In this document: positions 1-7,298 of the stretch, in pieces
Numbering within the stretch: position 1 is the first letter of the stretch
Layout: each line of letters opens with the position of its first letter
Assembly (NCBI GenBank): GCA_016291905.1
Contig: JAEEZS010000026.1
Coordinates: forward strand, 1-40,676
Direction of reading: 5' to 3'
DNA from: Bacteroidaceae bacterium
GTDB taxonomy: Bacteria > Bacteroidota > Bacteroidia > Bacteroidales > Bacteroidaceae
Length of the DNA: 40,676 bases
The notes under the pieces: generated by a model
Databases searched by the model: none
Seen by the model: only the letters and a program-made list of their open reading frames with translations
What the model was told of the DNA's origin: nothing
Program-made: the position numbers and the translations under genes

Positions 1-1
1 G

Positions 2-118
2 CGCGACATCTGTCCGTGCGACACGGCCAAGGTGTTCCAGCCCGCTCACGTGGCAGCCATCCTCCACTTCCTCGGCCCGGCTCCGGACGAAGAAGATTAC
101 GCTGCTATGGCTGCGTAA
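2..118 (+). CDS. DUF4248-like protein, C-terminal end only (5' end outside window)
   Basis: An open frame enters from the left edge and ends at TAA 116-118, giving 38 residues. The stretch FQPAHVAAILHFLG resembles the C-terminal 'FTPxxVxxIxxxLG' signature of DUF4248 proteins; the complete protein at 29713-30252 has the comparable end FTCAQVRQIFLLYG. It is followed by an HU-like relic and a smalltalk relic, the same order as in the intact module at 28.7-30.3 kb, which supports the assignment. The function of DUF4248 is unknown; it is normally found beside HU-like and smalltalk genes in Bacteroidales. Only the tail is visible, so completeness of this copy cannot be judged. Confidence 0.55.
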   Translation, partial: RDICPCDTAKVFQPAHVAAILHFLGPAPDEEDYAAMAA

Positions 119-125
119 TCTTCAG

Positions 126-153
126 TTCATAGTTCATAATGCATAGTTCATAG
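126..153. repeat. Heptanucleotide tandem repeat, TTCATAG type (4 units)
   Basis: Four consecutive 7-mers: TTCATAG, TTCATAA, TGCATAG, TTCATAG. It lies directly behind the DUF4248-like stop codon and belongs to the period-7 repeat class seen throughout the window. Confidence 0.8.
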
Positions 154-217
154 TTGGGCGTAATCGGCGCGAGAAGGGGTTGTAGGGCAAAAGTCTGAAT
201 GGCAAAAATAGATGTAT

Positions 218-225
218 TATCTTTG
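218..225 (+). promoter_or_regulatory. Putative -7 box of the decayed HU-like gene
   Basis: TATCTTTG fits the Bacteroidota -7 consensus TAnnTTTG. The following bases GCAGCGTGAATAG also follow the -7 box of the intact HU-like gene (minus strand, 29588-29595), so the two promoters are related. No clear -33 TTTG is visible; TCTG at 194-197 has a 20-nt spacing. Confidence 0.6.
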
Positions 226-267
226 CAGCGTGAATAGTCTTGTATGCGCATAACCAAAACTTTTTTT

Positions 268-337
268 CTTAACTCTTAACTCTTAATTCTTAACTCTTAA
301 CTCATAATTCTTAACTCTTAATTCTTAATTCTTAACT
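268..337. repeat. Heptanucleotide tandem repeat, CTTAACT type (10 units)
   Basis: Ten uninterrupted 7-mers, mostly CTTAACT or CTTAATT with one CATAATT, fill most of the leader between the putative promoter and the HU-like start. The intact HU-like gene has five units of the same type in its leader (29377-29411), so the array is a shared, ancestral part of this 5' region. Confidence 0.9.
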
Positions 338-347
338 ATTTAAAACT

Positions 348-458
348 ATGCCTATTACTTATCAGATTGTGGGTTGCACCAACCCTAATGGTGCCGAGGG
401 CGTCGACTACGCCACCAACCGTCAACTGAAGCGCGTGCCGAGCGAACTGCTCGCGTAA
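348..458 (+). pseudogene. HU-like DNA-binding protein with a large in-frame internal deletion
   Basis: ATG 348 to TAA 456-458 encodes 36 residues. The first 24 match the start of the intact HU-like protein at 28952-29368 (MPITYQ..., CTNPNGAEGVDYATN) and the last 12 match its end (LKRVPSELLA). The intact gene is 417 nt and this copy 111 nt, so 306 nt (102 codons) are missing, in frame. Both sides of the junction carry AACC in the inferred ancestor, which suggests deletion by microhomology. All HU core secondary structure is lost, so a DNA-binding role is very unlikely, although the short frame is still open. Confidence 0.85.
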
Positions 459-487
459 AAGTCTGTCCCCCCTTCGGAGGGACAGAG

Positions 488-519
488 GTCAACGAGTCAA
501 CAGGTCGACAAGACAACAA
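488..519. repeat. Octanucleotide tandem repeat (GTCAACAA type)
   Basis: Units GTCAACGA, GTCAACAG, GTCGACAA, GACAACAA. An opposite-strand relative (GTGTTGACCCGTTGACC) lies just downstream near 533-549, so the two could pair. The same octamer type is found inside the DUF4248 coding region at 30089-30120. Confidence 0.7.
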
Positions 520-588
520 GTCTGTACCCAACGTGTTGACCCGTTGACCTAAAAAAACTTCAATCTTAAATTTACAATCTTCAATCTT

Positions 589-681
589 ATGAAAACTCTT
601 CCATGAAAAAAGATTCTCGAAGTCCTTGTAGCCATACTGACGGCCATCATCGGAGCCCTGACTTTCCACAGCTGCCGCTGA
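589..681 (+). pseudogene. Smalltalk-type small protein, nonsense mutation at codon 6
   Basis: ATG 589-591 starts a 31-codon frame matching the intact copy at 28747-28839. Codon 6 is TGA (604-606) where the intact copy has TGG (Trp); the rest (KKILEVLVAILTAIIGAL..) continues in frame to TGA 679-681. Most other differences between the copies are synonymous in this frame, indicating past selection on the protein. Smalltalk proteins are about 30 residues with one hydrophobic segment, function unknown. Recoding of TGA cannot be excluded from sequence, but loss of function is the simple reading given the damaged HU-like gene upstream. Confidence 0.8.
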
Positions 682-746
682 GCCGTACCGCGCCCCCTTT
701 AAGGACGCTCGTCCTTGCCCTCATCGCCCTCACCCTCCTGGGTTGA
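603..746 (+). CDS. Candidate 47-aa ORF nested out of frame in the smalltalk gene (copy 1)
   Basis: ATG 603-605 overlaps the nonsense codon of smalltalk in another frame and runs to TGA 744-746. The product starts MKKDSRSPC and ends in a hydrophobic tail, TLVLALIALTLLG. The second module carries an ORF of exactly the same length (28682-28825, minus). Beyond the smalltalk stop the copies differ at nine positions: five first-codon, four third-codon, none at second positions, and no indel or stop. That pattern fits coding but the sample is small. Inside the overlap the differences are mostly nonsynonymous for this frame, so smalltalk was the better conserved frame there. Translation is unproven. 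Confidence 0.3.
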   Translation: MKKDSRSPCSHTDGHHRSPDFPQLPLSRTAPPLRTLVLALIALTLLG

Positions 747-769
747 AGGCTTTTTTTCGAAACACAGTT

Positions 770-906
770 AAAAACTCAAATAAATTTGACTATCGTCGAA
801 TTTTCGCTCGGCTTGCACTACTTTTAATCCCCCTTCGGGGGTTTTTAAGTAGGCTGCGCCTCGGAAAAACTCAAATAAATTTGGTTTTTCGCTCGGCTTG
901 CACTAC
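770..906. repeat. Duplicated promoter-like segment upstream of asnA
   Basis: AAAAACTCAAATAAATTTG occurs at 770-788 and 865-883. TTTTCGCTCGGCTTGCAC followed by TAC occurs at 801-821 and 886-906. Both pairs are identical and in the same orientation. The left copy has a 12-nt longer spacer and ends in TACTTTTA rather than TACCTTTG, so it is probably a weak or dead promoter. A hairpin terminator (829-846) lies between the copies. Confidence 0.85.
829..846 (+). terminator. Short UUCG-loop intrinsic terminator between the two asnA promoter copies
   Basis: CCCCC, TTC(G) and GGGGG form a GC stem with a UUCG-type tetraloop, followed by TTTTT at 842-846. It would stop transcripts arriving from upstream, including any from the left promoter copy, before asnA. 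Confidence 0.65.
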
Positions 907-911
907 CTTTG
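880..911 (+). promoter_or_regulatory. Promoter of asnA
   Basis: -33 box TTTG at 880-883, 20-nt spacer, -7 box TACCTTTG at 904-911. This is a close match to the Bacteroidota sigma factor consensus. The predicted leader to GTG 954 is about 40 nt. Confidence 0.75.
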
Positions 912-953
912 TCACGTGAACGTTTACAACCATTCTTAACCCCCATTCCCTAC

Positions 954-1991
954 GTGAGTTACCTGATTCTCCCCCCGAACTACCGCCCGCTGCTCGACGC
1001 AAAGCAGACCGAGCAGGGCATCAAACAGATTAAGGATTTCTTCCAGCAGAACCTGAGCACCGAACTGCGTCTGCGCCGCGTGACGGCCCCGCTGTTCGTG
1101 CTGAAAGGGCTGGGCATCAACGATGACCTCAACGGCGTGGAGCGCGCCGTCAACTTCCCCATCAAGGACATGGGCGACGCCCGTGCCGAGGTGGTGCACT
1201 CGCTGGCAAAATGGAAACGCCTGACGCTGGCTGAATATGCCGTGCAGCCCGGCTACGGCATCTACACGGACATGAACGCCATCCGCGCCGACGAGGAGCT
1301 GGGCAACCTGCACAGCCTCTACGTGGACCAGTGGGACTGGGAGCGCGTCATTCGCCCTGCCGACCGCACGCTGGACTACCTGCGCCGCATCGTCCGCCGC
1401 ATCTACGCCGCCATGCTGCGCACGGAGTACATGATCAGCGAGGTCTATCCGCAACTCACCCCGTCGCTGCCCGATGAAATCCACTTCATCCACAGCGAGG
1501 AGCTGTTGCAGCGCTACCCCGACCTCTCGGCCAAGGAGCGCGAGCACGCCATCGCCCGCGAATACGGCGCGGTGTTCATCATCGGCATCGGCGGACAGCT
1601 CTCCGACGGGCAGCCGCACGACCTGCGCGCCCCCGACTACGACGACTGGAGCACGCCCAACAGCGACGGCTTCAAGGGGTTGAACGGCGACATCATCGTC
1701 TGGAACGAGACGCTGGGCCGCTCGTTTGAACTCTCGTCGATGGGCATCCGCGTGGACAAGGAGTCCATGCTGCGGCAGCTGCGCCTGTGCGGACAGGAGG
1801 CTCGCGAGGCACTCTACTTCCACCAGCGTCTGCTGCGCGACGAGCTACCCCTGAGCGTGGGCGGCGGCATCGGGCAGAGCCGCCTGTGTATGCTGCTGCT
1901 GAAGAAAGCCCACATCGGCGAGATTCAGGCCTCCATCTGGCCCGAGGATATGGTGAGCCAGTGCGCCGCTGCAGGAATACCGCTGATTTGA
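954..1991 (+). CDS. asnA: Aspartate-ammonia ligase (asparagine synthetase A)
   Basis: 345 residues. It makes asparagine from aspartate, ammonia and ATP in the cytoplasm (class II aminoacyl-tRNA-synthetase-like fold). Family signatures are unmistakable: AEVVHSLAKWKRLTLAEY, GIYTDMNAIRADE, NLHSLYVDQWDWERVI, RAPDYDDWSTP, GLNGDIIVWN, FELSSMGIRVD and the C-terminal GGGIGQSRLCMLLL. GTG 954 is chosen as start because the protein then begins with an SYLI..NYRPLLD segment as in Bacteroides AsnA; the frame is open back to TTG 909, but that lies on the -7 box. The E. coli protein is 330 aa, so the length is normal. ung follows after 25 nt and may be co-transcribed. Confidence 0.97.
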   Translation: MSYLILPPNYRPLLDAKQTEQGIKQIKDFFQQNLSTELRLRRVTAPLFVLKGLGINDDLNGVERAVNFPIKDMGDARAEVVHSLAKWKRLTLAEYAVQPGYGIYTDMNAIRADEELGNLHSLYVDQWDWERVIRPADRTLDYLRRIVRRIYAAMLRTEYMISEVYPQLTPSLPDEIHFIHSEELLQRYPDLSAKEREHAIAREYGAVFIIGIGGQLSDGQPHDLRAPDYDDWSTPNSDGFKGLNGDIIVWNETLGRSFELSSMGIRVDKESMLRQLRLCGQEAREALYFHQRLLRDELPLSVGGGIGQSRLCMLLLKKAHIGEIQASIWPEDMVSQCAAAGIPLI

Positions 1992-2016
1992 TTTACGATT
2001 TGATAGCGTACGTCCC

Positions 2017-2679
2017 ATGAATGTTCGCATTGACGAGAGTTGGAAGGCAGTGCTCCAGCCGGAGTTCGACAAGCCGGAGTTCGAACGGCTGACGGCCTTC
2101 GTGCGACAGGAATACACCCGCGGCACGTGCTATCCCCCTGCGGGACTCATCTTCAATGCCTTCGACCACTGCCCCTTCGACAAGGTAAAGGTGGTCATCA
2201 TCGGCCAGGATCCTTACCATGAGCCCGGGCAGGCCAACGGCATGTGCTTTTCCGTCAGCCCGACGACACCCATGCCCCCCTCGCTGGTGAACATCTTCAA
2301 AGAGATTCAGAACGATCTCGGCACGCCGCCTCCCGCCAACGGTGACCTCACCCGCTGGGCCGACCAGGGCGTGCTGCTGCTCAACGCCACGCTCACCGTC
2401 CGCGCCCATGCGGCAGCCTCGCACCAGCGGCAGGGCTGGGAGGAGTTTACCGATGCCGTCATCCGCGTGCTGAACGAGCAGCGCGACAACCTCGTGTTCA
2501 TCCTCTGGGGCTCGTCAGCCCAGCGCAAGGGCGCCATCATCGACCGTGCACGCCATCTGGTGCTCACCAGCGTACACCCCTCGCCCCTCAGCGCCCATGC
2601 CGGCTTCTTCGGCAACCACCACTTCAGCCGCGCCAACGACTACCTCGTGCAGCATGGCCAAACGCCGATAGATTGGTAG
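2017..2679 (+). CDS. ung: Uracil-DNA glycosylase, family 1
   Basis: 220 residues. It excises uracil from DNA as the first step of base excision repair. The water-activating motif GQDPYH (Asp65, His68) and the DNA-intercalation loop HPSPLS (His187) are both intact, as are LLLNATLTV and VFILWGSSAQ. ATG 2017 gives a normal-length protein with the usual start near a W-K segment. It lies 25 nt behind asnA and 51 nt before pyrH on the same strand; the gap to pyrH contains an AT-rich period-7 stretch (ATTGATA units). Confidence 0.97.
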   Translation: MNVRIDESWKAVLQPEFDKPEFERLTAFVRQEYTRGTCYPPAGLIFNAFDHCPFDKVKVVIIGQDPYHEPGQANGMCFSVSPTTPMPPSLVNIFKEIQNDLGTPPPANGDLTRWADQGVLLLNATLTVRAHAAASHQRQGWEEFTDAVIRVLNEQRDNLVFILWGSSAQRKGAIIDRARHLVLTSVHPSPLSAHAGFFGNHHFSRANDYLVQHGQTPIDW

Positions 2680-2730
2680 TCAATCTATAATCGATAAATG
2701 ACGATTGATAATTGATAATTCACATATAAT

Positions 2731-3438
2731 ATGCAGTTTCACAGAATCCTCCTCAAGCTCAGCGGCGAAAGCCTGATGGGCGAACAACGTTACGGCATCG
2801 ACGAGAAACGTCTGGCCGAGTATGCCCAGCAAATCAAGGAAATCCACGACCTCGGCGTGCAGATTGGCATCGTCATCGGCGGTGGCAACATCTTCCGCGG
2901 GCTCACCGGAGCCGGCAAGGGCTTCGACCGCGTGAAGGGCGACCAGATGGGCATGCTGGCTACCGTCATCAACAGCCTCGCCCTCAGCAGCGCCCTCACC
3001 GCAGCGGGCGTCCCCACACGTGTGCTCACCGCCATCCGCATGGAGCCCATCGGCGAGTTCTACACGAAGTGGAAGGCTATCGATGCCCTCGAGCGGGGCG
3101 AAGTGGCCATTTTCAGCGCCGGCACAGGCAACCCCTACTTCACCACCGACACTGGCTCGTCGCTGCGTGCTATCGAAATTGAAGCCGACGTCATGCTCAA
3201 GGGCACGCGCGTCGATGGCATCTACACCGCCGACCCCGAGAAAGACCCCACAGCCACCAAGTTCACGGACATCACCTACAAGGAGGTGCTGTCGCGCGGA
3301 CTGAAGGTGATGGACCTCACGGCCATCTGCATGTGCCAGGACAACAACCAGCCCATCTACGTCTTCAACATGGACGTCGTGGGCAACCTACGCAAGGTTA
3401 TCGACGGCCAGCCCATCGGCACACTGGTGCATAACTAG
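2731..3438 (+). CDS. pyrH: UMP kinase
   Basis: 235 residues, the usual length for bacterial hexameric UMP kinase. It phosphorylates UMP to UDP in pyrimidine nucleotide synthesis. Visible motifs: the N-terminal phosphate loop KLSGESLMG (about 9-17), IVIGGGNIFRG, the UMP-binding GTGNPYFTTDTGSSLRA, and the nucleotide-binding DGIYTADPEKDPTA. The start ATG 2731 sits in AT-rich sequence without an evident Shine-Dalgarno motif, usual for Bacteroidota. A strong terminator follows at 3531-3584. Confidence 0.97.
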   Translation: MQFHRILLKLSGESLMGEQRYGIDEKRLAEYAQQIKEIHDLGVQIGIVIGGGNIFRGLTGAGKGFDRVKGDQMGMLATVINSLALSSALTAAGVPTRVLTAIRMEPIGEFYTKWKAIDALERGEVAIFSAGTGNPYFTTDTGSSLRAIEIEADVMLKGTRVDGIYTADPEKDPTATKFTDITYKEVLSRGLKVMDLTAICMCQDNNQPIYVFNMDVVGNLRKVIDGQPIGTLVHN

Positions 3439-3451
3439 TGAAGCTACGCAG

Positions 3452-3515
3452 GGATTGACTGCGTTGTGATTACGTTAGGATTGACTGCGTCGATCCCATT
3501 GGCTGGCGCCAGCCA
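3452..3515. repeat. Direct repeat pair and 16-bp perfect palindrome behind pyrH
   Basis: GGATTGACTGCGT occurs at 3452-3464 and 3478-3490 (26-bp offset). TGGCTGGCGCCAGCCA at 3500-3515 is a perfect palindrome. The block resembles a REP-type intergenic element lying between the pyrH stop and its terminator. Confidence 0.6.
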
Positions 3516-3530
3516 TCCTACAAAAATCTT

Positions 3531-3584
3531 AAAGGCTCCGAAGAATTGAAAGTAAACTTTCCTCTTCAAAGCCTTTTTTCTTTT
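3531..3584 (+). terminator. Terminator of pyrH, probably bidirectional
   Basis: AAAGGCT (3531-3537) pairs with AGCCTTT (3570-3576), with an inner perfect hairpin GAAAGT-aa-ACTTTC, followed by TTTCTTTT. On the minus strand the same stem stands right behind the tRNA-Arg gene and is followed by AAGATTTTTG, so it can serve both sides. Confidence 0.75.
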
Positions 3585-3585
3585 G

Positions 3586-3659
3586 TGATCCCGTTGGGAT
3601 TCAAACCCAAGACCTTCAGAACCGGAATCTGACGCTCTATTCAGCTAAGCTACGGGACC
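3586..3659 (-). tRNA. tRNA-Arg (anticodon CCG)
   Basis: A 74-nt minus-strand cloverleaf. Acceptor GGTCCCG pairs with CGGGATC (one G-T), D arm GCTTAGCTGAATAGAGC, anticodon stem TCAGA/TCTGA around loop TTCCGGT giving CCG, T arm TTGGG-TTTGAAT-CCCAA, discriminator A. CCA is not encoded. No integrase or att duplication is visible beside it. Confidence 0.93.
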
Positions 3660-3764
3660 GACATACGTCCTTACGAGGGACTTTTGCGGGTGCGAAGATA
3701 CGGCTTTTTCGGAAATTGGCCAAAAATAGGGGGAGTTTTTGCAGGGGATTAAACAAAAATGGGT

Positions 3765-3772
3765 ATATTTGC
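3765..3772 (+). promoter_or_regulatory. -7 box of the nucleoside hydrolase gene
   Basis: TATATTTG matches TAnnTTTG, with TTTG at 3739-3742 as a -33 box (22-nt spacer). The box ends 3 nt before ATG 3776, so the message would be leaderless or nearly so. Confidence 0.6.
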
Positions 3773-3775
3773 GCC

Positions 3776-4789
3776 ATGAAAAGACAGATTCCTTTTATTC
3801 TTTTGGTGCTTCTTGTGCTGGCAGGATGCGGCACGGGAACGGGTAATATGCCTCGTATCATCTTGGATACGGACATGGGTAACGACATTGACGATGCGCT
3901 GGCGCTGGCTGCCATGAACCGCTATATCGACGAGGGACAGGCACGTGTGCTCGCCATCGGCATGAGCAAGGAGGGCGCAGCAGCGGCTGACTTTACGGAC
4001 ATCGTGCAGACGTGGTATGGTCATGGGGATATTCCCATAGGGCGTGTGTCGGCAAACACAGGGCCGAAGACAACGGACATCCACTACACCGACCGCGTGT
4101 GTGCACTGAAGGACGAGGCTGGGGCGCCGTTGTTTGCCCAGACATTCGAGAGCAAAGATGGAGCCCTGCGGCCAACCACAGACGAACTATATCGGCGTGT
4201 GCTGGCAAAGCAGAAAGACCACTCCGTCACCTTCGTCACGGTGGGCTTTTCGACGAACATGGCTTCGCTATTGGCGACTCCGGCAGACGACATCTCCCCG
4301 CTCACGGGGGCTGAGCTAGTGGCGCGCAAAGTGAAAGAGCTGGTGATGATGGCAGGCAATATGGCGGAAGCCTCGGGCGAATTCAATGTGGTGCAGGACA
4401 TCGTGGCTGCCCGCAAGGTATTTGCCGAGTGGCCTACACCGATTGTCGTTTCGCCCTTTGAGCTAGGCTCAAGAGTAAAATTCCCCCACACAAGAGTGAA
4501 GGACCTCGCCGGAGGAGAGCAGCCAAATCCCGTTGCAGAAGCCTACCGATTCTATTTAGGACCGGACTACGATGCGTGCAGCTGGGATCCGACGGCGCTC
4601 ATCTATGCGGTGGAGGGCGAAAGTATGTTTACGCTTTCTCCTGCGGGCAAAATAGAGGTTGACAATAAGGGCATCACCCGCTTCACACCGGCACCTGAAG
4701 GAAAGCACCGCTACCTTATCGCCGACATCAAACAGGTCATGGCGCTAACGCTGCATCTGGTGGAGCTGACGACTACAGCCCGCGAATAA
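3776..4789 (+). CDS. Nucleoside hydrolase-like lipoprotein
   Basis: 337 residues. The start MKRQIPFILL gives a signal peptide with lipobox LAGC (Cys about 17). The mature N-terminus has IILDTDMGNDIDDALAL, the calcium-binding Asp cluster of inosine/uridine-preferring nucleoside hydrolases, which cleave the N-glycosidic bond of nucleosides. VTVGFSTNMASLL and ELVMMAGN also fit the family; CSWDPTALIYAV resembles the usual C-terminal 'HDPLA' region, with W replacing the His. As a lipoprotein it may act outside the cytoplasm. An upstream in-frame ATG at 3716 would destroy the signal peptide and lies before the promoter. Its 3' end overlaps the convergent gene by 17 bp. Nucleoside specificity is not predictable. 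Confidence 0.87.
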   Translation: MKRQIPFILLVLLVLAGCGTGTGNMPRIILDTDMGNDIDDALALAAMNRYIDEGQARVLAIGMSKEGAAAADFTDIVQTWYGHGDIPIGRVSANTGPKTTDIHYTDRVCALKDEAGAPLFAQTFESKDGALRPTTDELYRRVLAKQKDHSVTFVTVGFSTNMASLLATPADDISPLTGAELVARKVKELVMMAGNMAEASGEFNVVQDIVAARKVFAEWPTPIVVSPFELGSRVKFPHTRVKDLAGGEQPNPVAEAYRFYLGPDYDACSWDPTALIYAVEGESMFTLSPAGKIEVDNKGITRFTPAPEGKHRYLIADIKQVMALTLHLVELTTTARE

Positions 4790-7292
4790 CCTGCCGCAGA
4801 TTGGTAGCAAGGGAGGTATTATAACCCTGCGAGAAATAAACGACACGGCCGAAGGAGTCGGCAATAACGATGACGGGAAGTCGGTCGAAATCGGTGCTGC
4901 AGCCTGTGCTGAGCTCGTGAGCCAACGCCTCAGGAACGACACGCCCGGTGAGTGCCATGCGCTGCATCGTGCCACTCGTGGTGACAAGAGCTTCGCGCGA
5001 GAGGGGATGGAGTTCCACGAAGGGACGTCCCCAGGCAGCGAAGTCGTCTTTCATTCCGTCAAGCAGTCCACGCGCATGAACGGAGGGCTCGTCCTTTTCG
5101 CCCATGATAGCCAAGGCGTAGTAGCCACGCCCCGTGTAGGGAAGCAGTGGGTCAGCATCGAAATGGCCTATAACGGCAATATTTTCCAATGCCTCACGCA
5201 TAACAAGGGGAACAACAACTGGTTTATCAGGCAAAAAACCAGAATCCTCCGACCCGGTGGCAACCCCCGCAAACTCCATGTGTGCCAGCACGGCACCCGA
5301 AGCCAAACGGGTGCCAGAGGTAATCAGGTAATACCCCTTGTCCACCTCGTAGGGACGGCGTAGCAGGGTCTCCCACGATGCCAGTGTGCCCGCCTCTGTG
5401 GCCTCACCCTCCTCGAAGTTATAGAGGTGAGCCACACCGTCGTTGAGCGACGACAGGGTGAAATGGGTGTAGTAGATGGGATTGGGGAGGAAGGGCTGTG
5501 GAGTGTATTGGGCTGCTATCCAACCTTTCTCAGCGGTCGTTAGCGAACTATTCGTGCTCGGAGATGCGGTGACTGCCTGCCATTCTCCTTGCCAGCGGTA
5601 CTGCGTCTGGGCAGTCACCTCGTTGATGCGGGCTTCGAAACCGAGGGCGCGGCAGAGAGCAACGAAGAAGATATTGCGGTTCAACTCGTCGCAGACACGA
5701 TAGTTCCACACCGCGATGGGGGCCATGCGGAGGCTCTGGGGGTTCTGGTCCTCCACCACGCGGATATTCTTGCACGTCCAAGCCCACACCTCAGCAGGAG
5801 ATTGGAACTTAGGCAGCGCAGCGACGTCAATCTTTGAACGGAAGGGACGCAGCTGCTCCCGTTCCACACGCGGACACTCGCGGAAAACCGACCACGCATC
5901 TTCCTGTCCCAGCCCCGTATGGCTGCGGGCGTGGGTGTCAAGGGCATCCTCCAACGCCTCGAGGGTGACATCACGACGGTCTTTCTCCGAGAGCGAAGCT
6001 ATCAGTGTTTCGACATTCGGGTTATCGGCATGGCGGCTGCGGAAAGCCTCCAATACTGCTTTTCCCGCCGGAACGGCGTGAGCTGCAAGGCGCAGCGAGT
6101 CCTCGTAGGTAAAGCGCACAGCACAGGCAGCACGCTCCTCAGCTGTAGCATCGGAGGGGATGGGGTTCTCTGGAGGGGGCACGATGTCAACATCCACCGA
6201 GAAGCGCTTCCCTACAGGATATTGAAGAATGACATCGGTCTTATCCGACTGTGCTTTGGCAAAGCCGAACATGCCGTCTTTGCTGGCCCAGACGAGCAAA
6301 TCGCCCTTTCCCGTCATGAGGCTCGCCTGCCCTTTAGCATCGGAGCAATAAGTGGCGACGGTGTAGAACTCAGCGTAGTTGTATATTTTGAATTCCACCG
6401 TAGCCCCTTCGACGGGCTTGCCCTCCTTGTCAAGCACCGTAACAACATTCCGGCGTGTGGGCACATAGCCTGCAATGACGTTGATTTCGGTGTGAAGGGG
6501 GCTGGAGTCGATGATGTCCTCGTTCTCGTCAATCTGATAGTTGCCAAAGACACGGGTATGCAATAGCATGGCACGGCTGACGGGGGCATTGAACCACGCC
6601 ATGTTGAGGCGCGGCTCGGGCTCGCAGGCACCCAGAAAGTACCACCTTCCATCCACCCAGGCTTCCACCCACGCGTGGTTGTCGTCGGTGTGAGCCCAGC
6701 GGGGCGTATAGACTTGTCGCGCAGGGATGCCGACAGCACGCAAGGCAGCCACGCCCAGCACGCTCTCCTCACCACAGCGGCCTGTGCCCGTAGCGATGGT
6801 AGCCAGCGGGCTGGAGGTGCGTGCATCAGAGGGCTTATACGTAGCTTGCTCGTGGCACCAGTGGTTGATTTCCAACACGGCGTCGTACATGCTCATTCCC
6901 TTCACACGTCGGCAGAGCGAATCAGCCCACACCGTACGGAAGTCATCAAGGTCCTCGTTGTTGACTCGCGGAGGGAGCACGAAATGGCGAAACTCCTTTT
7001 CAGGAACATTCCACCCCATCTCATGCCGAACCTTCAAGGCAGATTCTACCTGCTTTGCCCAATAGTTAAAAGGCTTCATGGCCATATCGGGCAGCGGTAG
7101 GTAGGAGTAGAGGAACTCCAGATAGCGGTGTACGTCGTACGTAAACGTAGGTGTTTCGAGTGGCTGCCAGACGCTCTCCTCAAACTCGGGCAAAGCCGCA
7201 CGGCGCTCAGCAAGAGGGAGATTGTCCGATGGCTGTCCGCAGGAAGAAAGGAGCAGCAGGGGCAAGGTGAGAAGGAGAAAAGGGGACTTCAT
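4773..7292 (-). CDS. Transglutaminase-fold lipoprotein with thioredoxin-like tail
   Basis: 839 residues with lipobox LSSC (Cys18). Residues about 140-225 carry the transglutaminase-like core: GTGRCGEES (Cys173), HTDDNHAWVEAW (His206), and GACEPEP where the third catalytic residue would sit. An Ig-like segment follows (VVTVLDKEGKPVEGATVEF). The C-terminal 60 residues (LPVIVIADSFGRVVYFSQGYN) look like the edge of a thioredoxin/AhpC fold without a CxxC. Proteins of this type are probably peptidases or amidases rather than cross-linkers. It is last in the minus-strand operon, 6 nt after the fucosidase, suggesting a role in glycoprotein or glycopeptide breakdown. Substrate unknown. Confidence 0.8.
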   Translation of the reverse strand: MKSPFLLLTLPLLLLSSCGQPSDNLPLAERRAALPEFEESVWQPLETPTFTYDVHRYLEFLYSYLPLPDMAMKPFNYWAKQVESALKVRHEMGWNVPEKEFRHFVLPPRVNNEDLDDFRTVWADSLCRRVKGMSMYDAVLEINHWCHEQATYKPSDARTSSPLATIATGTGRCGEESVLGVAALRAVGIPARQVYTPRWAHTDDNHAWVEAWVDGRWYFLGACEPEPRLNMAWFNAPVSRAMLLHTRVFGNYQIDENEDIIDSSPLHTEINVIAGYVPTRRNVVTVLDKEGKPVEGATVEFKIYNYAEFYTVATYCSDAKGQASLMTGKGDLLVWASKDGMFGFAKAQSDKTDVILQYPVGKRFSVDVDIVPPPENPIPSDATAEERAACAVRFTYEDSLRLAAHAVPAGKAVLEAFRSRHADNPNVETLIASLSEKDRRDVTLEALEDALDTHARSHTGLGQEDAWSVFRECPRVEREQLRPFRSKIDVAALPKFQSPAEVWAWTCKNIRVVEDQNPQSLRMAPIAVWNYRVCDELNRNIFFVALCRALGFEARINEVTAQTQYRWQGEWQAVTASPSTNSSLTTAEKGWIAAQYTPQPFLPNPIYYTHFTLSSLNDGVAHLYNFEEGEATEAGTLASWETLLRRPYEVDKGYYLITSGTRLASGAVLAHMEFAGVATGSEDSGFLPDKPVVVPLVMREALENIAVIGHFDADPLLPYTGRGYYALAIMGEKDEPSVHARGLLDGMKDDFAAWGRPFVELHPLSREALVTTSGTMQRMALTGRVVPEALAHELSTGCSTDFDRLPVIVIADSFGRVVYFSQGYNTSLATNLRQVIRGL

Positions 7293-7298
7293 GGTGTA

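Noticed and set aside
268..337. Possible CRISPR or phase-variation switch in the CTTAACT array
   Set aside because: There are no spacers, so it is not CRISPR. Changes in unit number would affect only the leader of a pseudogene, so phase variation has no evident target here.
936..1823. Long minus-strand ORF (295 codons) opposite asnA
   Set aside because: It is the antisense shadow of a GC-rich gene; its composition (Val/Ala/His/Gln-rich) and lack of motifs contrast with the perfect AsnA signatures on the plus strand.
3586..3659. tRNA-Arg as an integration site for a mobile element
   Set aside because: No integrase gene or duplicated tRNA 3' end is visible in the window.
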